A stretch of 54,596 nucleotides of DNA from an uncultured Dorea sp. (GTDB lineage: Bacteria > Bacillota > Clostridia > Lachnospirales > Lachnospiraceae): NCBI GenBank assembly GCA_910588745.1, contig CAJURK010000017.1, positions 1 to 54,596 of the forward strand, read 5' to 3'. The notes under the pieces were generated by a model, which worked only from the letters and a program-made list of their open reading frames with translations, made no database searches and was not told where the DNA came from. Shown here one piece after another: positions 45,411 to 54,300 of this stretch (positions are counted from its first letter, which is position 1; every line of letters starts with the position of its first letter). The translations under genes were made by a program, and so were the position numbers.

Positions 45411-46090
45411 CACGCAAAACACCTGCCTTCCACGAGACGCCCGTCCTCAATGCGGATCGTCCGGTCCGCGACCTGGGCAATCTCATCATTATGCGTAATC
45501 ATTACAATTGTCTGATGGAATTTTTTTCCGGTTGCCTGCAGTAATCCGATCACCTCCCGGCTTGTGCGACTGTCAAGATTGCCGGTAGGCTCGTCGGCAA
45601 GTATTATTGCCGGCTTCGCAATCAGCGCCCTTGCAATCGCCGTTCTCTGCTGCTGCCCTCCGGAAAGTTTTCCCGGCTTTCTGTTTAGCTTGTCCTCCAA
45701 TCCCAAAACCTTCGCAATCTCGTTGAAATACTGCTGATCTACGCTCCGTCCGTCCAGTTCTACCGGCAGTATAATGTTATCATATATCGTCAGATTTGGC
45801 ATCAGATTGTAATTCTGAAACACAAATCCAATCTTCCTCCTGCGGAAAATAGTCAGTTCATTCCGTCCCATTCCGCACAATTCTTGCCCGTCTACCACAA
45901 CGCTTCCGCCGGTAGGCGTATCAAGGCCCCCAAGCATATGGAGCAGCGTACTTTTTCCCGAACCGGACGTCCCTACAATTGCAGTAAAACTGCCCTGCTC
46001 AATCTCTAGTGTGATTCCGTCAAGAGCTTTTACTTCCAACGGCTCTGTTCCGTAATATTTGGTAAGATTCTTTGTCTGTAAAATATGCAT
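45410..46090 (-). CDS. ABC transporter ATP-binding protein (MacB/BceA type)
   Basis: A 226-residue ATPase. Walker A is GTSGSGKS (residues 40-47), the signature is LSGGQ (142-146), Walker B is AIILADEP (161-168), and the H-loop is in IVMITHND. The start is an ATG with AAAGGAG nine bases upstream; a longer in-frame start 26 codons earlier adds a segment without family similarity. It is the partner of the FtsX permease that follows with overlapping codons. The likely job is exporting or shielding from a peptide antibiotic. Confidence 0.95.
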   Translation of the reverse strand: MHILQTKNLTKYYGTEPLEVKALDGITLEIEQGSFTAIVGTSGSGKSTLLHMLGGLDTPTGGSVVVDGQELCGMGRNELTIFRRRKIGFVFQNYNLMPNLTIYDNIILPVELDGRSVDQQYFNEIAKVLGLEDKLNRKPGKLSGGQQQRTAIARALIAKPAIILADEPTGNLDSRTSREVIGLLQATGKKFHQTIVMITHNDEIAQVADRTIRIEDGRLVEGRCFA

Positions 46091-46186
46091 GTATGTTCTC
46101 TCCTTTCTCTCGTACCAACCCAAATACATAGCTATGATACTTTTCATTTTAAAAGGAGATTCTATCAATCCCGTTTCTATTTTTGT

Positions 46187-47218
46187 TTAAATGTTATCGA
46201 AACCGAAACAATGGTTCTTCGGAAGAAATACAGAAAAAGCCGAACCTTCGCCCAGTACGGAATGTACCATCATGTAACCGCCTTCTCGCATAACGATATT
46301 TTTTGCAATGTATAAACCCAGCCCCAGCCCCTTCGCGCCCAGAACCGAAGCCCCTCGGTAAAACCGCTGAAAGATATCGTTGTAATGGTCAGGCTCAATT
46401 CCCGTTCCAGTGTCCTCAACCCTGATCTCCACGTAGAGTTCCCCCGAAACGACGCTAATGCGGACATGTCCCCGTTCCGGCGTATATTTTACAGCATTAT
46501 CCAAAACATTTCCGATTGCCTCCGCCGTCCATTTCACGTCATGAAACGCCCTTACCGCAGGATCACAATGAATCGATACGTCAATCTTTTTACGATCTGC
46601 TTTTTTAATCACACCATTTACCGAAATTTCCAATGTGCGAAATATACGATGATTCTCAATATTCAGCCTAATCAAATCGCTCTCCAAGCGGGAAGCTTTG
46701 ATTAAAGAGTCGATCAGAAATTCCAGCTTTTCAAGCTGCTGCCCTATAATCCCCCTAAATTCTTCCGCTTCCTCTTCCGGAATATCCGATTCTGCAAGCA
46801 TATCCTGATACATACGGATGTTAGATAAAGGCGTTTTGATCTGATGGGCAATTTCAGAAATCGTCTTTTGCAGCTTCTCCTTTTCCTGCTCGCTTTCTGA
46901 GAAGCGATTCTGCGTAATCTCTTCCATCTTTTCTAACTCCATCACCAACTTCGATGTCAGAGTTTCTTTATTTTGATTCTCTCCATCCCGTTCATTTGCC
47001 ATGATCCGTCCGGCTTTCCGGCAGATTTCCTCTGTAAATATTATAAATCTCCTTCGGAAATACAAATAATACCCGGCATCCAGCATCGAAAAAAGGATGA
47101 AAAACATAAATAGAACTATTCTTGTCCGGCTTTCCGAAACCCGCCCCCAAAGAAAGACGCCCCCTGCCCCCATCAAAAAAATGTGAACCGTTAACAGTAC
47201 ATATTTATACGCTTTCAT
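46187..47218 (-). CDS. Sensor histidine kinase, BceS-like
   Basis: A 343-residue kinase. Two helices near residues 5-25 and 33-53 leave only a few residues outside, the intramembrane-sensing layout of BceS-type kinases that read the state of the ABC permease. The phosphoacceptor is His125 in EIAHQIKTPLSN; the ATPase has NVLDNAVKYTP, EDTGTGI and GLGLGLYIA. The start is set by the ATGA overlap with the response regulator stop and the site AAGGAG. It ends 96 bases before the ATPase start. Confidence 0.94.
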   Translation of the reverse strand: MKAYKYVLLTVHIFLMGAGGVFLWGRVSESRTRIVLFMFFILFSMLDAGYYLYFRRRFIIFTEEICRKAGRIMANERDGENQNKETLTSKLVMELEKMEEITQNRFSESEQEKEKLQKTISEIAHQIKTPLSNIRMYQDMLAESDIPEEEAEEFRGIIGQQLEKLEFLIDSLIKASRLESDLIRLNIENHRIFRTLEISVNGVIKKADRKKIDVSIHCDPAVRAFHDVKWTAEAIGNVLDNAVKYTPERGHVRISVVSGELYVEIRVEDTGTGIEPDHYNDIFQRFYRGASVLGAKGLGLGLYIAKNIVMREGGYMMVHSVLGEGSAFSVFLPKNHCFGFDNI

Positions 47219-47904
47219 ATCGATTCTCCTTCTGCTTCTACCCACCGATACCCCATCCCATAGACCGTTTTTATATAATCTGATTCGCCATTGCTGATCT
47301 TATTTCTCAAACGGCTGATATTCAAAGACAGCGTATGCTCATTCACGTAATTCCCCTTACTGTCCCATATATGTTCCAGGAGAACCTCCTTCGTTAATAT
47401 ATGCCTTCGGTTCTGGATCAAAAACTGAAGAAGGTCATATTCTGTCGGCGTAAGCGGTACGATATCCCCATTCTTTCTTACAAGCCTTTTTTCAAAATCA
47501 ACCGACAGATTCCCGCAGACATACCGGACGCTTTCCGTTCTTCCGGCGCACCGGCGCAGTACGGCCTGTATTTTCTCCATAACAATCTGAATCCGAAAAG
47601 GCTTTGTAATATAATCGTCCGCTCCCAGGCGGTAGCCCCCTATAATCTCCTCATCCAAGTCGCGGGAAGTCAGAAAGATAAATGGTATACCGCAGGGAAT
47701 AATCTGATCTTTCGCAAACCGGAAACCGTCCCCGTCCGGCAGGTTTACATCCAGAAGGACCAGATCAAAGGCTCCTTCTGATAATAACTTTTCTGCCTCT
47801 TCTAACGTGTACGCAGGAACAGGCGTAATTTCTCTTTTCTGCAGGTTATAGCACAATCCTCCGTTTAATATTTCATCATCTTCAATGACCATTACCTTAC
47901 TCAT
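47215..47904 (-). CDS. Response regulator, OmpR/BceR type
   Basis: A 229-residue regulator. The receiver has Asp9-Asp10, phosphoacceptor Asp52 in LDVNLPDGDG and Lys in ITKPFR. The winged-helix domain follows (TPTEYDLLQFLIQNRRHIL, then VKTVYGMGYRW written here IKTVYGMGYRW). It heads an operon with the kinase and probably the ABC genes, and diverges from blaI over 265 bases. It likely activates the exporter genes, but no binding-site repeats were pinned down. Confidence 0.94.
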   Translation of the reverse strand: MSKVMVIEDDEILNGGLCYNLQKREITPVPAYTLEEAEKLLSEGAFDLVLLDVNLPDGDGFRFAKDQIIPCGIPFIFLTSRDLDEEIIGGYRLGADDYITKPFRIQIVMEKIQAVLRRCAGRTESVRYVCGNLSVDFEKRLVRKNGDIVPLTPTEYDLLQFLIQNRRHILTKEVLLEHIWDSKGNYVNEHTLSLNISRLRNKISNGESDYIKTVYGMGYRWVEAEGESI

Positions 47905-48042
47905 ACCGCAAATTTCCTTTCCAGCAGCAATAAAAGTTACCCTTCCCGCACGGCGGCAGACGCGGATTGTATCCGCTGCTTCCCTGTCCCCCTGCTAATT
48001 AACGCTGCAAGCTGTTACTATCTTAGCATAAGAACGCAGAAA

Positions 48043-48071
48043 TTGACAACTTTTCGAGAAGCATCTATAAT
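48043..48071 (+). promoter_or_regulatory. Consensus promoter of blaI-blaR1
   Basis: TTGACA (48043-48048) and TATAAT (48066-48071), both perfect, are separated by exactly 17 bases. A promoter this strong would need a repressor, which fits BlaI autoregulation. Confidence 0.9.
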
Positions 48072-48099
48072 ATATTATCATGTCTGAAATTACCCTCAG

Positions 48100-48128
48100 T
48101 GAACAGGGAGATACACGTTCCTTGTTCA
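48100..48128 (+). promoter_or_regulatory. Dyad in the blaI leader (candidate BlaI operator or RNA hairpin)
   Basis: TGAACAGGGA (48100-48109) pairs with TCCTTGTTCA (48119-48128), 10 bp with one G-U, around 9 bases, some 22 bases past the likely start point. It differs from the TACA/TGTA core known from staphylococcal and Bacillus Bla operators. Confidence 0.45.
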
Positions 48129-48169
48129 GAAAGAGTAACATATTCGTAACAGTCAAGGAGGTATTCCCG

Positions 48170-48556
48170 GTGAATAAACTGCCGCAGATTTCTGAAGCTG
48201 AATTTGAAGTTATGAAAATCATATGGAGCCATGCTCCAATCAACACCAATGAAATAACAAAACATTTGCTGCAGACCACAAACTGGAGCCCTAAAACCAT
48301 CCAGACTCTGATTAAACGCCTGGTAACCAAGGACGCCCTCGCTTACGAAAAGCAGGGCCGGGTATTCGTATACACCCCTCTTGTAAATGAAAACGAATAT
48401 ATCGGCCAGGAGAGCCATTCTTTTCTTAACCGTTTCTATCACGGGGATCTTACGGCTATGGTATCTTCCTACATTGAAAATGACAAACTGTCCGATGCGG
48501 AAATTGAACAGCTCCGCTCTCTACTGTCTCAAAAATCAAAGAAAGGAAACCGTTGA
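48170..48556 (+). CDS. blaI: BlaI/MecI family repressor
   Basis: A 128-residue winged-helix repressor, the usual family length. The N-terminal DNA-binding domain has ISEAEFEVMKIIWSHAPINT and the recognition helix SPKTIQTLIKRLVTKDAL; the C-terminal helices dimerise. The start is GTG with AAGGAGG eight bases upstream; an in-frame ATG at 48080 would add 30 residues from the leader. In Staphylococcus the co-sensor inactivates BlaI by cleavage at Asn-Phe; the aligned pair here is Ser-Tyr, so cleavage may differ. One base separates it from blaR1. Confidence 0.93.
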   Translation: MNKLPQISEAEFEVMKIIWSHAPINTNEITKHLLQTTNWSPKTIQTLIKRLVTKDALAYEKQGRVFVYTPLVNENEYIGQESHSFLNRFYHGDLTAMVSSYIENDKLSDAEIEQLRSLLSQKSKKGNR

Positions 48557-48557
48557 T

Positions 48558-50360
48558 ATGGCTGAATTTATAATACATTTCATTCTGTGCAATCTGCTAA
48601 TCAGCGGTAACATCGGACTCTTGTTCATAGCCCGCCGGATATTCCGCCATCACCTGTCCGGCCGTATGCAGTACAATCTTTGGTTTGTTCTGCTGGGGCT
48701 TCTGGCAGTTCCTTTCTTTCCGTCCCATTTTACCAGCTTGACACAGTTATTCCCGTGGCTTACATACATGGAGAGATCTCCCGCTTCTAATACCAGAACT
48801 GTTATAGAGAGCGCTGCCGGGACAACGATCTCCAAAACTACTGCTTGGATAAACGACTTTACGCTTTCTGTAAATCGGGAATTCCCCTCCATAACCGGAT
48901 TAATCCTATTTGGAATCTGGAGCCTTGGCGTTTTTGCAATGAGCCTGCTGACGCTAAAATCCTTCCTGCGCCTGCGCCGCCTTGAGAACTCCGCGCTTCC
49001 CCTTCAAAATCCGGAAATCCGCAAATTGTATCGCCGCTGCTTAAGCGAGATGAAGCTGACAAACACGATTCCTGTCTATAGTTCTGCGTTTGTGAAATCT
49101 CCTATGATTACAGGCTGTCTCAAACCACGCATTTTTCTGCCAATCCTCCTGATTTCTGATTATAAGGAAAGGGATATGCGGTTTATGCTGCTGCACGAAC
49201 TGCAGCACTATAAACACAAAGACACATTTGCAAACCCTGTCTTGAACCTTATAGGCATCCTGTACTGGTTCAATCCAGTCGTCCTTTACGCCTTGAAAGA
49301 AATGTGCGGCGATCGTGAAATCGCCTGCGACAGTTCTGTTTTGGAAATGCTGAAAGCGGATGATTACGAGGCTTACGGCAATACGCTGATTAATTTTACA
49401 GAAAAACTCTCTCGGCCGCCATTCCCCTTTGCCGCCGGTCTTGGCGGAACGATGAAGCAGATGAAACGGCGCGTCGTCAACATTGCCGCTTATGAAAAAC
49501 CCACAGTTTCAAAGCAGTTAAAGGGACTAGCCTCTTTTGCGCTGATTACTTCCTTTCTTCTTGGCTCCGCCCCTTTGCTTTCTGCATTTGCGGCAGAAGA
49601 CAGCCATTTCCATTGGGAAACTAACTCCAAGCATATTGCTTACGCAGACCTTTCTGCATATTTTGGGGCATACGAAGGCTCCTTTGTATTATATGATACA
49701 GGCAACGACTCCTGGACAATCTATAATAGGGATCTTGCCGCCCTGCGAACCGCACCGGACTCCACCTACAAGGTCTACGATGCATTATTTGGTTTGGAAG
49801 AAGGAATTATCACGCCAGAAGACTCCGCTATTTCCTGGAACGGCAAAGCCTATCCTTTTCCAGAATGGAACGCCGACCAGACCTTAGGGTCCGCAATGTC
49901 CTCCTCCGTAAACTGGTACTTCCAGACATTAGATAAACGGCTCGGATCAGAAGTCATCCGCAGCTACATTCGAAAAATCGGATATGGAAACCAAAGGATA
50001 GACGGCGGCCTTTCTTCCTACTGGCTGGAATCTTCTTTAAAAATTTCCCCGCTCGAACAGATCGAACTATTAAGAAAACTGCAGGATAACAGCTTCGGAT
50101 TCGCCCCTGAAAACATCGCGGCTGTCAAAGACTCCATCTGCCTTGCTTCCTCCGATACAGCCGCGCTCTACGGAAAGACCGGAACCGGCCGGATAAACGA
50201 ACAGGATGTAAACGGATGGTTTGTCGGTTTTGTGGAAACACCCGGCCGTGCCTGCTTCTTTGCCGTAAATATCGGAGCCAAAAAAGAAGCAAACGGAAGC
50301 AGCGCGGCAGAAATTGCAATGTCAATACTGGCTGACAGGAATATTTGGACGAAAAAATAA
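48558..50360 (+). CDS. blaR1: BlaR1-type beta-lactam sensor, M56 peptidase
   Basis: A 600-residue sensor. The N-terminal four-helix membrane part holds the zinc peptidase: HELQH (residues 213-217) with EIACD near 254-258. A probable autocleavage site is KRRVVN near 303-308. The C-terminal sensor outside the membrane resembles class D beta-lactamases: acylated Ser402 in STYK, S-V-N at 450-452, YGN at 476-478 and KTG at 540-542. All motifs for binding a beta-lactam are kept. No beta-lactamase or PBP gene is within view, so its controlled genes lie elsewhere, or it regulates itself or the exporter. Confidence 0.95.
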   Translation: MAEFIIHFILCNLLISGNIGLLFIARRIFRHHLSGRMQYNLWFVLLGLLAVPFFPSHFTSLTQLFPWLTYMERSPASNTRTVIESAAGTTISKTTAWINDFTLSVNREFPSITGLILFGIWSLGVFAMSLLTLKSFLRLRRLENSALPLQNPEIRKLYRRCLSEMKLTNTIPVYSSAFVKSPMITGCLKPRIFLPILLISDYKERDMRFMLLHELQHYKHKDTFANPVLNLIGILYWFNPVVLYALKEMCGDREIACDSSVLEMLKADDYEAYGNTLINFTEKLSRPPFPFAAGLGGTMKQMKRRVVNIAAYEKPTVSKQLKGLASFALITSFLLGSAPLLSAFAAEDSHFHWETNSKHIAYADLSAYFGAYEGSFVLYDTGNDSWTIYNRDLAALRTAPDSTYKVYDALFGLEEGIITPEDSAISWNGKAYPFPEWNADQTLGSAMSSSVNWYFQTLDKRLGSEVIRSYIRKIGYGNQRIDGGLSSYWLESSLKISPLEQIELLRKLQDNSFGFAPENIAAVKDSICLASSDTAALYGKTGTGRINEQDVNGWFVGFVETPGRACFFAVNIGAKKEANGSSAAEIAMSILADRNIWTKK

Positions 50361-50514
50361 GAAAAACTTTCCCTTGTAACTTCCTTATAATGAATTATCT
50401 CTTGCCGAATTGTCCCATAAATGTTGATTTACTTTTGGCTTCACAATATAAAATCTGATGTGGCTGACACAAAAAATGGAAGAAAACGAGGAAAAAGACA
50501 AGTGAAACACATTG

Positions 50515-50804
50515 TATCACTCTCTTTGCCCCTAAAGCTATGATTTCTTCCAAACCGGCCGCACAAGCGGGCGCTCCTACTCTGGAAAGAAAGAATCCCA
50601 TTTTCTTGTCCGCATATTTTATTTCATATACCGGAATTGTTCCATTTGCAGAATATAAATTTGCAATTATTTTCGCCGGATTGTTTTTACAAAATCTTTG
50701 ATCATGTTTTCTGAAAATGTAGTAATACATACCTCTGGAAAACCAAAAATCTTCTCTGTAATATCATTAGGATTCAGAAATGCGTTTTTATTGTCAGGCT
50801 CTGT
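50515..50804 (-). pseudogene. Decayed nucleoside phosphorylase fragment
   Basis: On the minus strand one frame gives NKNAFLNPNDITEKIFGFPE and on to SENMIKDFVK; a second frame continues as NNPAKIIANLYSANGTIPVY and SRVGAPACAAGLEEIIALGA, which is the N-terminal half of a PNP/UDP phosphorylase-superfamily protein. The join is at a five-A run (50684-50688), where one lost base explains the shift. After GAKRVI similarity stops, so the C-terminal half is gone. The rest of the 582-base gap (50361-50942) is AT-rich with no gene seen. Confidence 0.75.
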
Positions 50805-50942
50805 TTAACCTTATCTATTCCATTTTCAGAACCATTCTTTAGCATAGATAATCAAATACTGCCAGTTCTTCATCACCCCCACAGATCTGCACGAATGACA
50901 ACCGTAACGGCCAAAGACGTAAGCTCTTATTATTGTTCTGAT

Positions 50943-51947
50943 TTATTTTTTCTTAGCCTTCTTCTTCAAATATGAAACATCCTCATCCATGTCCAGAATA
51001 TGCATTTTCTTATGACAATTAGGACAGAGAGCTACTGCATTAGAAGGTTCATCAATTCCACCTTTTGCAATCCAAACCACATGATGGCACTCCAAGAAAG
51101 GTTCTCCGGTTTTGTTATAAAACGGAGCCGGTTTATTGCACAATTGGCATACACCATTCGCCCGTTCTTTAACATATGCCGCAACTTTTCCAGACCGTTC
51201 TCGCCGTAAGACTTCAACCGTTTTTGCCTCAGGATGCTTTTTATCAAACTCCTCTAAATCCTTATATAATTTTTTCAGATTTCTCTTATGTTCTGATATC
51301 CACTCTGTCTTCAATGGTCTGCCAAGCGTATCATAAAGCCATTTAACATACATTATCAATGACATTTCTTTTGTTCCAGAATGCTGCTCTTTCCATAATA
51401 TCAGTTTTCTTTGGAGCGTTAATGTATCATCTCCCGATGACAACGGTATCTCCAATTTTTCGCAAAAATAACTCAGATGTCTATCAGAAAAAATTGTAAT
51501 ATACTGATCCGGATAATATACTGCAAGAATTTTGTATCTGAATAATGGCGATAGCATACTCTCCCTGATAGCTTCATAATCCTCTTTTGCCCCGGCTTTA
51601 ACCAGGTTAATAATCTCCGCCTTTACAACTGCCCACGCTTCCTCCAGTGAATTGCCAAATTTTTCTGTATTCTGGTATTCTCCGTCTTTTTTACTGTACC
51701 ACACTCCAAACTTTTGTGAACCGGCCAATCCTCTGATATCTCCCATTCGTATTAATTCCATTTCAATGCGATAACAAAAATTCAAATGATCGCCATGCCC
51801 GATAGCATAATCTTCCATAGACATTGCTTCCAGTACAGATAAGTTATAGTCACTTGAAAACTTTCTGCTGAGAGAAACAATCCCTGCAATATCGTCAATC
51901 AACTTTTCATCTGAATATTTTGCTATATCAGTAAACAATCCGTCCAT
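50943..51947 (-). CDS. HNH endonuclease-domain protein
   Basis: A 334-residue protein. The C-terminal 80 residues form an HNH nuclease: CQLC, then FLECHHVVWIAKGGIDEP and CPNCHKKMH, a zinc-bound His-Asn-His centre. The first 240 residues are a helical domain I do not recognise (YSDEKLIDDIAGIVSLS at the start). The ATG has GGAGG nine bases upstream; a TTG seven codons earlier overlaps it. It is alone, AT-rich and in an accessory stretch. Roles in restriction of foreign DNA are possible but unproved. Confidence 0.85.
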   Translation of the reverse strand: MDGLFTDIAKYSDEKLIDDIAGIVSLSRKFSSDYNLSVLEAMSMEDYAIGHGDHLNFCYRIEMELIRMGDIRGLAGSQKFGVWYSKKDGEYQNTEKFGNSLEEAWAVVKAEIINLVKAGAKEDYEAIRESMLSPLFRYKILAVYYPDQYITIFSDRHLSYFCEKLEIPLSSGDDTLTLQRKLILWKEQHSGTKEMSLIMYVKWLYDTLGRPLKTEWISEHKRNLKKLYKDLEEFDKKHPEAKTVEVLRRERSGKVAAYVKERANGVCQLCNKPAPFYNKTGEPFLECHHVVWIAKGGIDEPSNAVALCPNCHKKMHILDMDEDVSYLKKKAKKK

Positions 51948-52107
51948 AATGTCACGCCTCCGTACCAATTTTATGTATCCATTATACTTTATCAGCCTGA
52001 CAACTAAAAGAATAAAATTTCTGGTTCATCAAAAATTGTCGAAACCCTCCCGCTTTTTTCATAAGGAAAACCTATCCACTAGAAACAGTTTATAGATACA
52101 CTATATG

Positions 52108-52144
52108 ACAAATTCCTTTACCCACACTGGATAAAGGAATTTGT
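52108..52144. repeat. 13-bp perfect inverted repeat after the SDR gene
   Basis: ACAAATTCCTTTA (52108-52120) and TAAAGGAATTTGT (52132-52144) flank 11 bases, starting 17 bases past the SDR stop. No proper T tract follows on the minus strand, so it may be a stabilising 3' hairpin or weak terminator. Confidence 0.6.
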
Positions 52145-52161
52145 ATATAAATTTTCTATAC

Positions 52162-52926
52162 TTAAATCATTGAACTCTTTCCACCGTCAATTAAAATATT
52201 CTGCCCAGTACAATACTTTGATGCATCAGATGCAAAGTAAATCAATATTCCATCCATATCATCTATATCTCCCCATTTTCCAAGAGGAAGACTTGCGGCA
52301 ATATGCTCTGCAAATTCTCCTGAAAGATGTTCATGCGTCATCTCTGTATCATATACACCCGGACCAATCGCATTAACAGTAATTCCATACGGCGCAAATT
52401 CTGCTGCCAGCGCACGTGTAAGATTTATCACGCCAGCTTTGGAAGTATAATACCCGACCTGTCCCTTGTTGGCTGCAACCCCGCCGATTGATGAAGTGTT
52501 AATAATTTTTCCATATTTATTTTCAATCATATTAGGCACTATATATTTTGTTACTAGATAAATACTTTTCAGATTGGTATTTAATACCTTATCCCAATCT
52601 TCCGTCGTCTGGTCTAAGAATGCGCCTTTAATTACAACGCCGGCATTATTCACCAGAATATCAACATTTCCAAACTCCTCCAATACTTTCTCCGCCATAT
52701 TCTTTATCTGTTCTTCATCCGTTATATCACACGGAACAGCAATACATTTTACTCCATATTCTTTTTCAATAAATTTTTTATTTTCATCCAGCCTTTCCGC
52801 CCTTCTTGCTACAATCGCCACATTAGCTCCTTGCGAAGCAAGCGCCTTTGCCCACTGCGCTCCAATTCCTGATGATGCTCCCGTAACAATGGCGTTTTTA
52901 CCTTTAATATCAAAATAATTTTTCAT
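52162..52926 (-). CDS. Short-chain dehydrogenase/reductase
   Basis: A 254-residue classical SDR. Cofactor motif TGASSGIG (residues 15-22), NNAG near 92, and the catalytic Ser and Tyr-x3-Lys in SSIGG and GYYTSKAG. The residue after the second beta strand is Arg (ARRAERL), which suggests NADP preference. The family includes gluconate and steroid or bile-acid dehydrogenases and the substrate is not clear. It lies 52 bases after the transporter gene in the same direction, probably in an operon, so the transporter may carry its substrate. Confidence 0.9.
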   Translation of the reverse strand: MKNYFDIKGKNAIVTGASSGIGAQWAKALASQGANVAIVARRAERLDENKKFIEKEYGVKCIAVPCDITDEEQIKNMAEKVLEEFGNVDILVNNAGVVIKGAFLDQTTEDWDKVLNTNLKSIYLVTKYIVPNMIENKYGKIINTSSIGGVAANKGQVGYYTSKAGVINLTRALAAEFAPYGITVNAIGPGVYDTEMTHEHLSGEFAEHIAASLPLGKWGDIDDMDGILIYFASDASKYCTGQNILIDGGKSSMI

Positions 52927-52978
52927 ACTTTTATTGTCTCCTTATTCATTTTTCGCTAATTTACTAGTTCTATTATTT

Positions 52979-54228
52979 TTACGCATTTTTCCAAAGATTT
53001 TTTGTTCCAGCAATAATAATCCATGTCATAACCAATACTACTGCCATAAATACCACACAAGTAACCAGACTTGTCGCATAAGAGCCAGTTGCCTCATATA
53101 TCGCGCCATAAATCGGTCCTGACACCGCACTGGCTGCATTTCCCACGCTGGATACAACGCTATAAACGGAACCAAAATGTTTCGTACCCGCTGCTTTACG
53201 CACATAAAGCGGCAATGCAATTGACATTAATGCAAAAGCAATACCAAACAGCATGGCACCTACAAACACCATTGTCGCCATACCACCTGAAGATATCAAG
53301 AGGATAGAGCCAATAATGCCGCATATAATACCAACCGTAACCGACACTCCCAGTCCGGCTTTATCATTGATCGCTCCTAATGCAACCTTTCCAATAATCA
53401 AGCCAATCATCAGCATAGATGATACCGCTGCGCCTTTATTAATTGGAAAACCAATAGATACCGCATACTGTGTAATCTGAGGTTGGAAATTTGCAATAAA
53501 AAATAAACCGGCTGCTATAATAAAAATCATATAAATCCAAGGTCTTTTTAAAGACTCTTTCAAGGTGTCCCCTGATAGTTCAATTTTCTGCCCTCCATCG
53601 CCTTTCTGTATCGTATTAATTCCGTAAGGCTGAAGACTTTTTTCAAACGGATCTCTCCGAATACCAATCAAGGCAACTGGGCAGGATATAAAAATACTAA
53701 GAATCCCCATAATCACAACTGTTGTCCGCCATCCCATATTTACAACAAGATTTCCTGCAACTGGAGCCCAAATTGCGCCGCCAATATTTGAAAAAGCCAT
53801 GCAGATACCCATAACAAATCCAATTCTTGTCACAAACCATTTATTCATCAATGTCGGAACCAAAATAAATGTAATAAGGGAAAGTCCAAATCCATTAATT
53901 ATACCAGAAATCCAAAAATATACCGGCTTATTATAAAGTGCCATCAGCGCTGTTCCAATACCCGGAAGCGCAGCAAAAAAAGCCACTACAATCCTCGCAT
54001 TGTATCTTTCAAACAACAGTCTGGAAACTGGCTGGCAGACGGCTATTGTAAGTGTAACAAACGTAAAATATGAAGACAGGCTTACCATATCAATTCCCGT
54101 ATCAGCATTAGCTCCTGCCAGAAAAACAGTCATACAGTTCGCTATAATCCCAACTGTACTAAACATAATTACACAGCAGCATCCCATAACAACCCATCCA
54201 TAATGTACCTTTTTTGAGTCGTGCTCAT
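52979..54228 (-). CDS. MFS transporter, oxalate/formate antiporter type, frameshifted near the start
   Basis: About 415 residues and twelve helices, with the OFA-type order of segments. Reading from the first ATG preceded by AGAGG (54228) gives MSTTQKR, then a stop after 18 codons. One extra A in the six-A run (54210-54215 on the plus strand as T6) would give MSTTQKKVHYGWVVMG, the normal family N-terminus, and join the rest of the protein. The ATG at 54187 is in the main frame but lacks helix-1 residues and a clear site. A -1 slip on A6, a real mutation or an assembly error could explain it. Cotranscribed with the SDR. Confidence 0.75.
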
Positions 54229-54300
54229 ATTTCTACCTCTTTCTCTTTCTTTTGACTATTAATTTTCGAATACTATAAAAAACAAAACTATGAAATAGGA

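Noticed and set aside
48080..48169. ATG start 30 codons upstream for blaI
   Set aside because: It lies in the leader right after the promoter with no ribosome site; the GTG at 48170 gives the family length.
52037..52043. A perfect TGTCGAA 0A box upstream of the HNH gene
   Set aside because: There is no well-placed promoter or second box; a 7-base match is expected by chance in a window this size.
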